Below, piece after piece: positions 7,885 through 16,810 of a stretch of 64,000 nt of DNA. Source of the stretch: Gammaproteobacteria bacterium (lineage in GTDB: Bacteria > Pseudomonadota > Gammaproteobacteria > Steroidobacterales > Foliamicaceae); contig JAPOWV010000021.1 of assembly GCA_026707445.1 (NCBI GenBank), positions 51,815 to 115,814 on the forward strand, written 5' to 3'. The position numbers and the translations under genes are program-made. The number at the start of each line of letters is the position of its first letter. Position 1 is the stretch's first letter. The notes under the pieces are model-generated. The model was not told the DNA's origin. It saw only the letters and a program-made list of their open reading frames with translations, and did not search any database.

Positions 7885-7907
7885 GGGGAACAACACAGCT
7901 GCGATGA
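7881..7907 (+). CDS. Mini-ORF 2 of a leader chain (8 codons), coupled to the FAH gene
   Basis: ATG 7881 follows GGGAAGG (7868-7874) at a good spacing and opens an eight-codon frame (MRGTTQLR). Its TGA 7905-7907 overlaps the FAH start codon as ATGA. The FAH gene has no well-spaced ribosome-binding site of its own, so its translation may depend on this reading frame. Confidence 0.35.
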   Translation: MRGTTQLR

Positions 7908-8764
7908 AGCTCTTGAGATTTGGAGAGTCCGGCGCGGAGCGGCCGGGCCTGTTGGATGAGAAAGGTCTAATTCGGGACCTGTCGGCCGTGATTGCCGACC
8001 TGGAGGGCCCTGACCTGAAACCCGAATCGTTGTCGAAGATCGCGGGCAGCGACGTGAGCGGGCTTCCCGCCGTATCCGGCGACGTGCGCATCGGGCCCTG
8101 TGTCGTCAACGTGGGAAAAATCGTCTGCGTCGGGCGGAATTACGTTGAGCACGCCGAGGAGAGCGGCAGTGCCGTGGCGGACGAGCCGGTGATTTTCTTC
8201 AAGTCCACCAGCGCGATCAGCGGGCCGTACGACCCGGTCGTCATTCCGCGCGATTCCAGGAAGACCGACTGGGAAGTGGAACTCGGCGTGGTGATCGGCA
8301 CGAGGGCGTCGTATGTTGCCGAAGCCGAAGCCCTGGATCATGTTGCCGGCTACTGCGTCGTCAACGACGTTTCTGAGCGGGAATTCCAGCTGGAGCGGCA
8401 CGGGCAATGGGTCAAGGGCAAGAGCTGCGACACCTTCGCGCCAATAGGACCGTGGCTGGTGACGGTGGACGAAGTGCCGGACCCGCAGCGCCTCGACTTG
8501 TGGCTGGACGTCAACGGCAGGCGCTGTCAGGACAGCAACACTTCGAAGATGGTGTTCGGGGTGCGCTACCTGGTCAGCTACATCAGCCGCTTCATGACGC
8601 TGAACCCGGGCGACGTCATTTCCACGGGCACGCCCTCCGGCGTCGGGCTCGGCCACGATCCGCCCGTCTATCTCAAACCGGGCGACGTCATGGAGCTGGG
8701 CGTGGAAGGCCTGGGGCGGCAGCGCCAGGAGCTCGTGTCCCATGCTGGCGGAGTCGACGACTGA
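7904..8764 (+). CDS. Fumarylacetoacetate hydrolase-family enzyme, probable 2,4-diketo-3-deoxy-L-fuconate hydrolase
   Basis: 286 residues from ATG 7904. The FAH fold is clear: GKIVCVGRNYVEHAEE, the metal ligands in DWEVELGVVIG (Glu, Glu) and VVNDVSERE (Asp), KGKSCDTFAPIGPW, and STGTPSGVGLG near the C-terminus. The family cleaves C-C bonds of diketo acids; close relatives act on ureidoglycolate or on 2,4-diketo-3-deoxy sugar acids, giving pyruvate and lactate. The neighbouring L-fuconate dehydratase, AKR and SDR genes favour the last role, which would finish the L-fucose route. It is the first full gene of a plus-strand unit with xylB and xylA, 53 bp before xylB. Confidence 0.8.
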   Translation: MKLLRFGESGAERPGLLDEKGLIRDLSAVIADLEGPDLKPESLSKIAGSDVSGLPAVSGDVRIGPCVVNVGKIVCVGRNYVEHAEESGSAVADEPVIFFKSTSAISGPYDPVVIPRDSRKTDWEVELGVVIGTRASYVAEAEALDHVAGYCVVNDVSEREFQLERHGQWVKGKSCDTFAPIGPWLVTVDEVPDPQRLDLWLDVNGRRCQDSNTSKMVFGVRYLVSYISRFMTLNPGDVISTGTPSGVGLGHDPPVYLKPGDVMELGVEGLGRQRQELVSHAGGVDD

Positions 8765-8817
8765 TCGACTTCGGGAGCGGTGAAAACGCCAGGTTCGCGC
8801 ACAGGCAGGTCTGACTG

Positions 8818-10299
8818 ATGGCCGTTGCGGTTGGGATTGATCTCGGCACCCAGAGCGTCAAGGTTGTCTGCTACGACTTCGTGAATCGGCGCGTGGCCGG
8901 AAGCGCCAGCGCGTCCCTCGATCTTCGCCAGGACGGCGAAGGTGTGGCCGAACAGCATGCGGAGTGGTGGCTGGACGCGTTGCGCGAGGCGTCCCTGCGA
9001 GTCGATCCCGCCGTTCGCGGGAGGGCGGCGGCCGTCGCGGTTTCGGGCCAGCAGCACGGCTTTGTGGCGCTGGACGCAACAGACGCAGTGCTGGCTCCCG
9101 TGAAACTTTGGTGCGACACGTCCACGGCGGTGGAATGCGAGGAGATCATGCTGGCTTTCGGCGGCCGCGAAGCCTGCATCGAGCGGGCCGGCAATCCGAT
9201 TGCGCCGGGCTACACCGCATCCAAACTGCGTTGGCTGAAGAAGGCCAGCCCCCACCTGTATGACCGACTCGACTGCATTCTGTTGCCCCACGACTACCTG
9301 AACCTGTATTTGACCGGCGAACGCTGCATGGAAATGGGCGACGCTTCGGGGACCGGCTTTCTCGATGTCCGCCGCAGGGATTGGTCCCGGGACATGCTGC
9401 GCGCCATCGATGCGGACCGGGACTTGAGCGACTGCCTTCCGTCCCTGCGCATCGGCAACGAAGCCATCGGCACGCTCCGGACGGAGATTGCCGAAGAGCT
9501 GGGCCTGCCCGCCGGGATTCCGGTGGCGATCGGCGGCGGCGACAACATGATGGGTGCGATCGGCACCGGCAACGTGCGCCCGGGCAGTCTGACGATGAGC
9601 CTTGGCACCTCGGGCACCGTGTATGCCTATGCCGACCGGCCCGTTGTCGATCCCGAAGGCAATATCGCCGCTTTTTGTTCTTCAACCGGAGGCTGGCTGC
9701 CGCTGTTGTGCACGATGAACTGCACGGTCAGCACCGAGCTGATGCGCTCGCTGCTCAACGACGATATTTCCGCTTTTGAGGAACGGGTGGCTGCTGCCGG
9801 GCCGGGCGCCGGCGGCGTCATTACGCTGCCCTTCTTCAACGGCGAGCGAACGCCCGACCTGCCGGATGCCAAGGGCTGCATCGTGGGAATCGACAGCCGC
9901 AACGCCCGGCCCGAGAACCTGCTGCGGTCCTCCGTCGAAGGCGCCACCTTTGCGCTGAAATTCGGTATCGACGAACTGGCGGGCCTGGGCGTCGATATCG
10001 GAGAGATCGTGCTGACCGGCGGCGGGGCAAGAAGCGCCGGGTGGCGGCAGATTGTTGCCGATATCTGCGAAGCACCGGTCGTGGTGCTCAGGCAGGATGA
10101 AAGCGCGGCCTTCGGGGCGGCGCTCCAGGCGATGCAGCTCATCGAAACGGGCGCATCGATCGAGGATCTCGTCGATGCCCATCTGGAAAAGGACGACAAC
10201 CGCAGTTGCGAACCGCGCAGCGCGGCCGTGAATACTTACAGGGAGTGCTACCGCGAATACAGGCGCGCGGTTGCGGCCATGACCGCGATCTACGCCTAG
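8818..10299 (+). CDS. xylB: Xylulokinase (FGGY family)
   Basis: 493 residues, normal for the family. The N-terminal domain begins [15 protein letters not shown] (phosphate-binding loop), includes VSGQQHG typical of xylulokinases, and [13 protein letters not shown] with a probable catalytic Asp nearby. The C-terminal domain has [11 protein letters not shown] and the adenosine-binding [16 protein letters not shown]. It phosphorylates D-xylulose to D-xylulose 5-phosphate in the cytoplasm. xylA follows 25 bp downstream, confirming the assignment; L-fuculose or ribulose kinase are less likely because of this pairing. Translation starts at ATG 8818 after an AGG-containing leader. Confidence 0.93.
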   Translation: MAVAVGIDLGTQSVKVVCYDFVNRRVAGSASASLDLRQDGEGVAEQHAEWWLDALREASLRVDPAVRGRAAAVAVSGQQHGFVALDATDAVLAPVKLWCDTSTAVECEEIMLAFGGREACIERAGNPIAPGYTASKLRWLKKASPHLYDRLDCILLPHDYLNLYLTGERCMEMGDASGTGFLDVRRRDWSRDMLRAIDADRDLSDCLPSLRIGNEAIGTLRTEIAEELGLPAGIPVAIGGGDNMMGAIGTGNVRPGSLTMSLGTSGTVYAYADRPVVDPEGNIAAFCSSTGGWLPLLCTMNCTVSTELMRSLLNDDISAFEERVAAAGPGAGGVITLPFFNGERTPDLPDAKGCIVGIDSRNARPENLLRSSVEGATFALKFGIDELAGLGVDIGEIVLTGGGARSAGWRQIVADICEAPVVVLRQDESAAFGAALQAMQLIETGASIEDLVDAHLEKDDNRSCEPRSAAVNTYRECYREYRRAVAAMTAIYA

Positions 10300-10324
10300 G
10301 AGGCCAGGCAAAGGGGGCAAGAAC

Positions 10325-11671
10325 ATGAACCGCAGCGTCTTTATCGGCGATCGGGAATATTTCCCGGGTATCGCCAGGATCCAATACGAAGGCCCTGCAT
10401 CGGACAACCCGCTGGCGTTCAAGACCTACGATCCATCCCGGTTAGTGGGCGGCAAGACCATGGAAGAGCACCTGCGCTTCGCGGTCTGCTATTGGCATAC
10501 CTTCTGCGCCACCGGGGGAGACCCGTTCGGACCGGGCACGCAGATCCATCCCTGGGCGGAAAAGGGAGACCCGATGGATCGTTCGCGCGAAAGGGTGGAC
10601 GCGGCGTTCGAGTTCTTTACCAAGCTCAACGTGCCGTTCTGGTGTTTTCACGACTTCGACCTGGCTTTCGAAGGCGCCGGCGTCGCCGACTCCGAGAAAA
10701 ACCTCGAGCAGATGGTGGGTCTGGCCAGGGAGCGGCAGGACGCGACCGGCATGAAGCTGCTATGGGGCACGGCGAACGTGTTTTCGCATCCGCGCTATAT
10801 GAACGGCGCATCCACAAATCCGGACTTCGCCGTCGTCGCCTATGCCGCCTCGCAGGTAAAGGCCGCGATCGACGCCACCGTGGAACTCGGAGGAGAGAAT
10901 TACGTGTTCTGGGGCGGGCGCGAAGGCTATGCGTGCCTGCAGAACACCGATACCAGGAGGGAACTCGAACACATGGCGATGTTCTTGTCCAAGGCGCGCG
11001 ATTACGGCCGGTCGGTGGGGTTCAGGGGCACGTTCCTGGTCGAACCCAAGCCCATGGAACCGATGAAACACCAGTACGACTTCGATGCCCTCACGGTGAT
11101 CGGCTTCTTGCGCCAGCACGGACTCGCCGGCGACTTCAAGCTCAATGTCGAGGCCAACCATGCGACGCTGGCGGGGCACGCGTTCGCGCACGACCTGCGT
11201 ATGGCCGCCGATGCGGGCCTGCTGGGCTCGATAGACGCGAACCGGGGCGATCCGCAAAACGGATGGGACACGGACCAGTTCGCTATGGACCTGTACGACT
11301 GCGTGCACGCCATGATGGTGGTGCTCGAATACGGAGGGCTCGGCAACGGTGGCCTCAATTTCGACGCCAGGGTCCGCCGCGAATCCACCGACCTCGAAGA
11401 CTTGTTCATCGGGCATATCGGCGCCATGGATGCGTTCGCCCGGGGACTGCTGGTTGCCGACAGGGTCCTGGCGGACCCACGGATGTCCGAGCTTCGCTAC
11501 GGCCGCTACCGGAGTTTCGACTCGGGCGACGGCAAACGCTTCGAGGACGGCGAGTTGTCGCTGGGCGATCTGCGCGATATCGCCGCGGCGAACGGAGAGC
11601 CCCGTCAGCGCAGCGGCAAGCAGGAACTCGTCGAGAACCTGATCAACGACTGCATCGTGACCGCCTGCTGA
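10325..11671 (+). CDS. xylA: Xylose isomerase
   Basis: 448 residues, the length of class II xylose isomerases. Signature elements are [12 protein letters not shown] (catalytic His), [13 protein letters not shown] (the VFWGGREGY signature), [16 protein letters not shown] (metal-site Glu and Lys), [12 protein letters not shown], and [19 protein letters not shown] (metal Asp). It converts D-xylose to D-xylulose, the substrate of XylB. AAGGGGGC lies a short distance before ATG 10325. The gene ends 27 bp from the convergent SDR gene. Being in one unit with the FAH-family gene, it suggests joint use of xylose and fucose from the same polysaccharide. Confidence 0.95.
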   Translation: MNRSVFIGDREYFPGIARIQYEGPASDNPLAFKTYDPSRLVGGKTMEEHLRFAVCYWHTFCATGGDPFGPGTQIHPWAEKGDPMDRSRERVDAAFEFFTKLNVPFWCFHDFDLAFEGAGVADSEKNLEQMVGLARERQDATGMKLLWGTANVFSHPRYMNGASTNPDFAVVAYAASQVKAAIDATVELGGENYVFWGGREGYACLQNTDTRRELEHMAMFLSKARDYGRSVGFRGTFLVEPKPMEPMKHQYDFDALTVIGFLRQHGLAGDFKLNVEANHATLAGHAFAHDLRMAADAGLLGSIDANRGDPQNGWDTDQFAMDLYDCVHAMMVVLEYGGLGNGGLNFDARVRRESTDLEDLFIGHIGAMDAFARGLLVADRVLADPRMSELRYGRYRSFDSGDGKRFEDGELSLGDLRDIAAANGEPRQRSGKQELVENLINDCIVTAC

Positions 11672-11697
11672 CCGACGTCGCGCAGCGTTAACAAGCT

Positions 11698-12474
11698 CTA
11701 GTTGTTGAGCGTGATGAAGCCGCCGTCGATGGGGATGTTGGCGCCGGTGATGAAGGAGGCGTCGTCGGAACAGAGATAGGCGATCAGCACGGCGATTTCC
11801 TCCGGCGTGCCCATGCGCCCGATCGGCTGGCTCTTTTCCAGTTGCGCGAAGATCTCGTCGCGGTTGTCCGGATAGTTTTCGTCCAGGAAATTGTCCACGA
11901 ACGGCGTGTGGACCCGCGCGGGGGCGACGCAGTTGCAGCGGATACCGTGGTCGATGTAATCCCTGGCTACGGAGTAGGTCATGGTCAGCACAGCTCCCTT
12001 GGTCATGGAGTAGGCGAAACGGTCGGCGATGCCCACGCAGGAGGCGATCGAAGCCAGGTTCACGATGACGCCGCTGCGGCGCGCCTTCATCGCGGGAACA
12101 ATCGCGGCCAGACAGTTGTAGATTCCTTTCACGTTGATGCTGTAGAGCCGGTCGAGGTCCGCCTCGCTGGTGTTTTCCAGGTTCCCGACGTGCGCGATCC
12201 CTGCGTTGTTGATCAGGATATCGATCTGTGAATCGTCGAGAATGGCCGCCAACACGTCCGCCACCTCGTTGTGGTCCGCAACATCGCACTTGTGAGCAGC
12301 GGCACTGCCGCCGGCCCGGGCGATTTCATCCACTGTCTGCCTGGCGGCGTCAGGGTCAATATCCAGCACCACTACGTGGGCGCCGTCAGCGGCGAGCCGG
12401 GCCGAGACGCACCTGCCGATTCCGCTGCCGCCGCCGGTCACGACCGCAGTCCGGTTTTCCAGTTTCCTCGTCAT
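11698..12474 (-). CDS. SDR dehydrogenase, probably for 2-keto-3-deoxy-L-fuconate (or L-fucose)
   Basis: 258 residues. All SDR landmarks are present: VVTGGGSGIGR, NNAG, the catalytic Ser in NLASIASC and YSMTK (Tyr and Lys). The C-terminal third (VHTPFVDNFLDENYP, then QPIGRMGTPEE and IPIDGGFITLNN) resembles SDRs that accompany L-fuconate dehydratase in other bacteria, as I recall them. Oxidation of 2-keto-3-deoxy-L-fuconate to the 2,4-diketo acid is therefore the likeliest role, with L-fucose dehydrogenase as an alternative. It is the last gene of the minus-strand unit fuconate dehydratase - AKR - SDR, 22 bp after the AKR stop. Confidence 0.8.
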   Translation of the reverse strand: MTRKLENRTAVVTGGGSGIGRCVSARLAADGAHVVVLDIDPDAARQTVDEIARAGGSAAAHKCDVADHNEVADVLAAILDDSQIDILINNAGIAHVGNLENTSEADLDRLYSINVKGIYNCLAAIVPAMKARRSGVIVNLASIASCVGIADRFAYSMTKGAVLTMTYSVARDYIDHGIRCNCVAPARVHTPFVDNFLDENYPDNRDEIFAQLEKSQPIGRMGTPEEIAVLIAYLCSDDASFITGANIPIDGGFITLNN

Positions 12475-12496
12475 ATCAGCGATCCTTCATGCCGTG

Positions 12497-13540
12497 TCAT
12501 GGTTCCTGTCCGTCCGTATGCGCTCCGGAAACGGGCGCGTCCGCGCGTAGCAATTCCCGTTCGACCAGTGCCGACCAGAAATTGTCGGGAATCCTCGTGT
12601 TGAACAGCGCCAGCGTCTGTTCGATTCGTTCCGGTTTGCCGATGCCGGGAATCACCGAGGCCACCGCAGGATGGGCCAGCGGGAACTGCAGCGCGGCCGC
12701 GGCCATCGGGATCCCGAACTCCTCGCAAGTGTCCTCGATCTTCGCGACTTTCTCCACCACCCAGCTTGGGGCCGCTTCGTAGTTGTAGTACAGGCGACCC
12801 TTGCCGCGAACGCCGGTTGCGAGGATCCCCGAGTTATAGGCGCCGCCGATGACGATCGAGCAATTGCGCTCCAGGCACTTGGGCAGAAACGTGTTCAGCG
12901 CCTCCTGCTCGAGCAGCGTGTAACGGCCGGCCAGCAGAAAACAGTCCCAGTCGCCGTGGTCCAGTGCGGCTTCGCATACCTCATATTCATTTACCCCCAG
13001 GCCGATTGCCGTGACGGCGCCGGCGCCGCGCAACCCGTCCATGGCGCGGTACCCGCCGTCCATTGCGATCGGAAACAGCTCGTCGTTTCTCGCGCCGTGG
13101 GTCACTGCGCCGATATCGTGCATGTAGAGAATGTCGATGCGGTCCAGACCCAGACGCTGCACGCTGTCCTCGTATGACCGCATTATCCCGTCGTAGCTGT
13201 AGTCGTAGAAGATGTCGAACGGCATGGGCGACATGAAGGCGTGGCGTTCCTCGGCATAACCAGCGGGTTTCAGCAGCCGCCCCACCTTGGTGGAAAGCAC
13301 ATACTCCCGGCCCCGGAACCTGCGCAGTGCGTCACCCACCCTGCGCTCGCTCAGCCCCTGCCCGTAGTGCGGGGCCGTATCGTAGTAGCGGAATCCACGC
13401 GACCAGGCGGAGTCGAGAATCTGCCTGGCGTCAGCATCCGAAACCGGGTGATAGAGATTGCCGAGCGAGGCGCAGCCGAAGCCCAGCGTATTCACGGCAA
13501 GGCTCGAGCCGCCCACGCGCCGCTTCTCGAGTGCAGCCAT
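12497..13540 (-). CDS. Aldo/keto reductase, probable L-fucose (D-threo-aldose) 1-dehydrogenase
   Basis: 347 residues from ATG 13540. This start gives a TGATG overlap with the stop of the dehydratase gene; an in-frame GTG at 13573 would extend it by eleven residues. The AKR tetrad is visible: Asp and Tyr in YYDTAPHYGQGLSE, Lys in LSTKVGRLL and His in LYMHDIG. The IGLGVNEYEVCEAAL segment is typical of the L-fucose/pyridoxal 4-dehydrogenase branch. The expected reaction is NAD(P)-dependent oxidation of the L-fucose C1 to the lactone. The two flanking genes act later in the same route. Confidence 0.82.
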   Translation of the reverse strand: MAALEKRRVGGSSLAVNTLGFGCASLGNLYHPVSDADARQILDSAWSRGFRYYDTAPHYGQGLSERRVGDALRRFRGREYVLSTKVGRLLKPAGYAEERHAFMSPMPFDIFYDYSYDGIMRSYEDSVQRLGLDRIDILYMHDIGAVTHGARNDELFPIAMDGGYRAMDGLRGAGAVTAIGLGVNEYEVCEAALDHGDWDCFLLAGRYTLLEQEALNTFLPKCLERNCSIVIGGAYNSGILATGVRGKGRLYYNYEAAPSWVVEKVAKIEDTCEEFGIPMAAAALQFPLAHPAVASVIPGIGKPERIEQTLALFNTRIPDNFWSALVERELLRADAPVSGAHTDGQEP

Positions 13541-14856
13541 CACCCACCTGTGCGCCCAACGCGTGCACGCCACTGGGAGCCGCCGGGATACTCGAAGTCC
13601 GCTACGGATTGCTCGCGCATTCTTACGCTGAAGCCGGGCGCGGTGGGCGCCAGATAAGCGCCCTTTCGGACCACGCAGGGGTCCTCAAAGTGCTCGTGGA
13701 GATGATCTGCAAACTCGATGACTCGTTCGCCGATATCTCCGGAAATCATGACGTAGTCGATCATCGATAGGTGCTGCACATACTCGCACAGACCAACACC
13801 GCCCGCGTGAGGGCACACGGGCTTGCCGAACTTTGCGGCGAGCAGAAATACGGTAAGTATTTCGTTGAGCCCGGCCAGGCGGCATGCGTCGATCTGGACC
13901 ACGTCGATTGCGTCGCTGGCGATGAACTGTTTGAAGAGGATGCGGTTGGCGCAATGTTCGCCCGTGGCTACCCTGATTTCTCCGATGCCCTCCTTGATCT
14001 TCCTGTGGCCCATGATGTCGTCGGGACTGGTCGGTTCCTCGATGAACCATGGTTTGTAGGGAGCCAGACGCCGCATCCACTCAATCGCTTCATTCACTTC
14101 CCAGGCCTGGTTGGCGTCCACCATGAGGATGACGTCGTTACCAACAGTTTCCCGGATGTTCCTCAAGCGGCGAATATCGTCGTCAACATTTGCTCCGACT
14201 TTCAGCTTGATATGGCGGAATCCCTTCTGTACGGCTTCCCTGCATAACCTCCGGATTTTCTCGTCGTCGTAGCCCAGCCAGCCGGCCGACATCGTGTAGG
14301 CGGGGTAGCCGTGTTCCTCGAGATGGCGGATTCGCCGGTCTCGCGTTGCGATGTTCCTTTCGACGATCGCCAGGGCCTCGTCGCGTGTCAGCACGTCCTC
14401 GACGTATCGCAGGTCCGCGCAGTTCACGAACTCCTCCGGGTCCATTTTCGACAGCAGGCGCCACACCGGCTTGCCCTCGGCGCGGCCCCACATGTCCCAC
14501 ACGGCGTTCACGATTGCGCCGGCGGCCATGTGAACAATGCCTTTCTCCGGTCCGAGCCAGCGGATCTGGCTGTCGGAACGAAGTTCGTTGTAGTATCCGC
14601 CGATATCGGTCCGGATATCGTCGAAGTCCTTTCCGATGACCAGGTGGCTCATCGCCTCGACGGTCTTGCAGCAAATATCGTTGCCTCGGCCGATGGTGAA
14701 GATCAGGCCGAACCCCCGATCGCCCTTTTCTGTCTCCAGCGTGATGTACGCAGCGGAGTAGTCCGGATCCTTGTTTGTTGCGTCCGATCCGTCCAGGTGA
14801 TCGGACGTGGGGAAACGCACGTCACGAGCGGACAAGCGGACAATTCTGTTGGTCAT
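13540..14856 (-). CDS. fucD: L-fuconate dehydratase (enolase superfamily)
   Basis: 438 residues from ATG 14856, chosen because AAAGGA sits six bases upstream; an in-frame start at 14883 lacks this. The catalytic residues of the mandelate-racemase group are all visible: the KxK pair in IKLKVGANVDDD, metal ligands Asp in MVDANQAW, Glu in FIEEPTSPDD and Glu in ATGEHCANR, and the catalytic His in CPHAGGVGL. YTMSAGWLGY and DACRLAGLNE are characteristic of L-fuconate dehydratases (FucD/ENOSF1). It dehydrates L-fuconate to 2-keto-3-deoxy-L-fuconate. It is the first gene of the unit with the AKR and the SDR and the strongest marker for the L-fucose route here. Confidence 0.92.
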   Translation of the reverse strand: MTNRIVRLSARDVRFPTSDHLDGSDATNKDPDYSAAYITLETEKGDRGFGLIFTIGRGNDICCKTVEAMSHLVIGKDFDDIRTDIGGYYNELRSDSQIRWLGPEKGIVHMAAGAIVNAVWDMWGRAEGKPVWRLLSKMDPEEFVNCADLRYVEDVLTRDEALAIVERNIATRDRRIRHLEEHGYPAYTMSAGWLGYDDEKIRRLCREAVQKGFRHIKLKVGANVDDDIRRLRNIRETVGNDVILMVDANQAWEVNEAIEWMRRLAPYKPWFIEEPTSPDDIMGHRKIKEGIGEIRVATGEHCANRILFKQFIASDAIDVVQIDACRLAGLNEILTVFLLAAKFGKPVCPHAGGVGLCEYVQHLSMIDYVMISGDIGERVIEFADHLHEHFEDPCVVRKGAYLAPTAPGFSVRMREQSVADFEYPGGSQWRARVGRTGG

Positions 14857-14968
14857 GTTCAGTCCTTTGCCAAGTGCCTGCATATGAAACTATTCGAGAA
14901 ATGGCGATAAATCAACGGGCAGGCCGCTCAAAGTCCGGCTGTGCTTCGCCGAGGCTATACTGAGATGC

Positions 14969-15901
14969 ATGAGTACCTTGAACCGACACATGGTCTGTGC
15001 GCTTGCTGCATTCGTGTTGGCCGTTGCGGGGTGCGGCGGTGCGGACGATGCCGAAAGGGACGAATCACGATCGGCCGCGGACGATCGGCGCGCGGCGGTG
15101 GTTTCCGAATTCGAACGCGCCCTTGACGAGGCGCGGTATCTCCGTGACGACATCGCCGCCTTGCGCGAGGACATGCGGGCCGTGCGCGACACCGCGAACG
15201 AGGAAGTCCGGCGCGCTTCCCGAGACGCGTCCGTTCTGCGCGACGAAATCGCCGCCATTCGGCTTGAGATGCAGCAGTTGAGCGACGCCGCCGCTTCCGA
15301 GGCCGAACGCAGCGCCGAGGAAGCCAGGACGCTGCGCGACGAGATCGCCGCGCTTCGCGACGAGCTGATTTCCGCACGCGAGGCAGCCGAATCGGCGGAA
15401 GGCGATTCGGGAGACTTCTCCGTTGCGCTGAGCGAAGCGGACGAATATCCCGATCCCATCGTTTACGACGACGAAATCGGCAGCGGGACTTATTCGCCGC
15501 AAAGGCGGGCCGGAAACGCAGTCAGGGTGATCTACGGACCGACGTACCGCCAGCGGCCTTTGGCGGCGCCGCGCCGCGGCTACGGTCGCGATCCGCGGCG
15601 CTCAAGTCGCTCTCGAGATGTGAAGCGGCAGGTTTCGAACGTGACACGCACTAAGCCGGCTGCGCGAACCAGGCCACACGTGTCGCCTGCCAAAGCGGTT
15701 GCGCCGAGAGCGCCGGGGGTTACGGACACGAGGCCACAGGCGCCGAGCACGCGGCCCATGGCCCCGGCAGCACGACCCGCCGCACCAATTTCTCGGCCCG
15801 CCGCGCCTGCACCACGACCGGCAGCGCCGGCTCCAAGACCGGCACCCAGGCCTGTGCCGGTTCCGCAGAAGCCGGTCCACGTCCCGATACCGGAAAGATA
15901 A
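14969..15901 (+). CDS. Coiled-coil lipoprotein with a Pro/Ala/Arg-rich tail
   Basis: 310 residues of no recognised family. The N-terminus is a lipoprotein signal with lipobox AVAGC (Cys at about residue 22). Residues about 30-145 form a long coiled coil with three near-repeats of the LRDEIAALRDEL type at about 50-70, 85-100 and 113-130. A short acidic stretch follows (DEYPDPIVYDDE). Residues about 190-310 are basic and then proline/alanine-rich, with recurring RPAAPAPRPAAP-like units. The design suggests a membrane-anchored spacer reaching through the periplasm, possibly touching peptidoglycan or nucleic acid through its basic tail; that is inference. It has no operon partner, lying between the divergent dehydratase gene and the toxin-antitoxin pair. 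Confidence 0.7.
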   Translation: MSTLNRHMVCALAAFVLAVAGCGGADDAERDESRSAADDRRAAVVSEFERALDEARYLRDDIAALREDMRAVRDTANEEVRRASRDASVLRDEIAAIRLEMQQLSDAAASEAERSAEEARTLRDEIAALRDELISAREAAESAEGDSGDFSVALSEADEYPDPIVYDDEIGSGTYSPQRRAGNAVRVIYGPTYRQRPLAAPRRGYGRDPRRSSRSRDVKRQVSNVTRTKPAARTRPHVSPAKAVAPRAPGVTDTRPQAPSTRPMAPAARPAAPISRPAAPAPRPAAPAPRPAPRPVPVPQKPVHVPIPER

Positions 15902-16063
15902 GGCGACAATCTTCGCCTGTTCGACTTCTCTCGCGTCCCCGGGGATGAGGGAGCAGCCAAACGGCGGCGATTTCCCGAACACTCGGCGGCGGCACTTTCT
16001 TCAATCGATTAGGCGTCAAAAATGCTCGCCTTTTGCCTGAATCGCATTAGTTTGTGCGAATGT

Positions 16064-16106
16064 TTGCAGTTTGATAGCATATTGCAGTCATTTTGGAGTT
16101 CTGCAA
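16064..16106. promoter_or_regulatory. Candidate autoregulatory operator of the toxin-antitoxin pair
   Basis: TTGCAGT occurs at 16064-16070 and again at 16082-16088, 18 bp apart. An inverted copy, CTGCAA, occurs at 16101-16106 and touches the antitoxin start codon. Antitoxins of this class with ribbon-helix-helix domains usually repress their own promoter through such repeats. Confidence 0.5.
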
Positions 16107-16342
16107 TGGGCACACTAACCATTCGCAACCTGGACGACCGGGTAATCGAGACATTGAAGGCGCAGGCGAAGGCAAATCACCGCTCCCTCGAAGGAGAAAT
16201 CCGCCACGCGTTGACACAGTACGCGGACCCCCTCGGGCGCATTGCGGAATTTCGTGACCGAACGCGTCATCTCCAGTCGCTGACCGTGGAACGCAAACAG
16301 ACAGACAGCGTTGAACTCCTTCGCGAGGACCGCAATCGTTGA
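16106..16342 (+). CDS. FitA/VapB-type ribbon-helix-helix antitoxin
   Basis: 78 residues from ATG 16106, with TTGGAG upstream. The N-terminal half (TLTIRNLDDRVIETLKAQAK, then HRSLEGEIRHAL) is the standard ribbon-helix-helix fold of FitA-like antitoxins, which binds DNA as a dimer. The C-terminal half would wrap around the toxin. The stop codon overlaps the TTG start of the PIN toxin (TTGA), so the two are translated together. Type II antitoxin by context. Confidence 0.85.
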   Translation: MGTLTIRNLDDRVIETLKAQAKANHRSLEGEIRHALTQYADPLGRIAEFRDRTRHLQSLTVERKQTDSVELLREDRNR

Positions 16343-16797
16343 GAATCACCCTCGATGCCAGCATCGTCATCAAGTGGTTTGTCGTGGAACCGTCGTCTCA
16401 AGAATCACGGCTCCTGCTGACACGGCAATGGGAGCTTCAATCTCCGGATATATTGCTGCCGGAATTTGCCAACACCATCTGGAAGAAAGCAAGACGGGGT
16501 GAAATCGCTGATCCGCAGCCTTTCCTCAATGAATTGCGCTGCCTGTCCAGACTGATTGCGCTCCATCCTTCGGAAGTGCTAATTGAAAGGGCATCGTACC
16601 TGGCCATCAAAATGGACCATCCGGTTTACGACTGCCTCTACCTTGCGTGTGCCGAGGTCTCCGGCACCCCCTTGGTGACCGCCGACAAACGCCTGGTGGC
16701 CAGGGCGGATGAAAGCAAATTGGGCCTTGAGGTTCGCAACATCGGCACCCCGTCCACGGTGCGCTGGATCAAGGACGCGATTCCCGCCTCCGGATAG
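16339..16797 (+). CDS. vapC: PIN-domain ribonuclease toxin (VapC/FitB type)
   Basis: 152 residues from TTG 16339, which overlaps the antitoxin stop by four bases. The acidic PIN residues are in place: Asp6 (MRITLDASIVIKWF), Glu42 (LLPEFANTIWK), Asp in HPVYDCLYLA near 97 and Asp in LVTADKRL near 115. Such toxins cleave tRNA or rRNA until neutralised by the cognate antitoxin. The pair is the only obvious stress or addiction module in the window and interrupts the sugar genes, so it may mark a past insertion. Confidence 0.88.
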   Translation: MRITLDASIVIKWFVVEPSSQESRLLLTRQWELQSPDILLPEFANTIWKKARRGEIADPQPFLNELRCLSRLIALHPSEVLIERASYLAIKMDHPVYDCLYLACAEVSGTPLVTADKRLVARADESKLGLEVRNIGTPSTVRWIKDAIPASG

Positions 16798-16810
16798 CCC
16801 GGAACCGCTG

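Noticed and set aside
15902..16105. Small gene or RNA in the gap before the antitoxin
   Set aside because: No open frame with a ribosome-binding site and no clear structure apart from the TTGCAG repeats.
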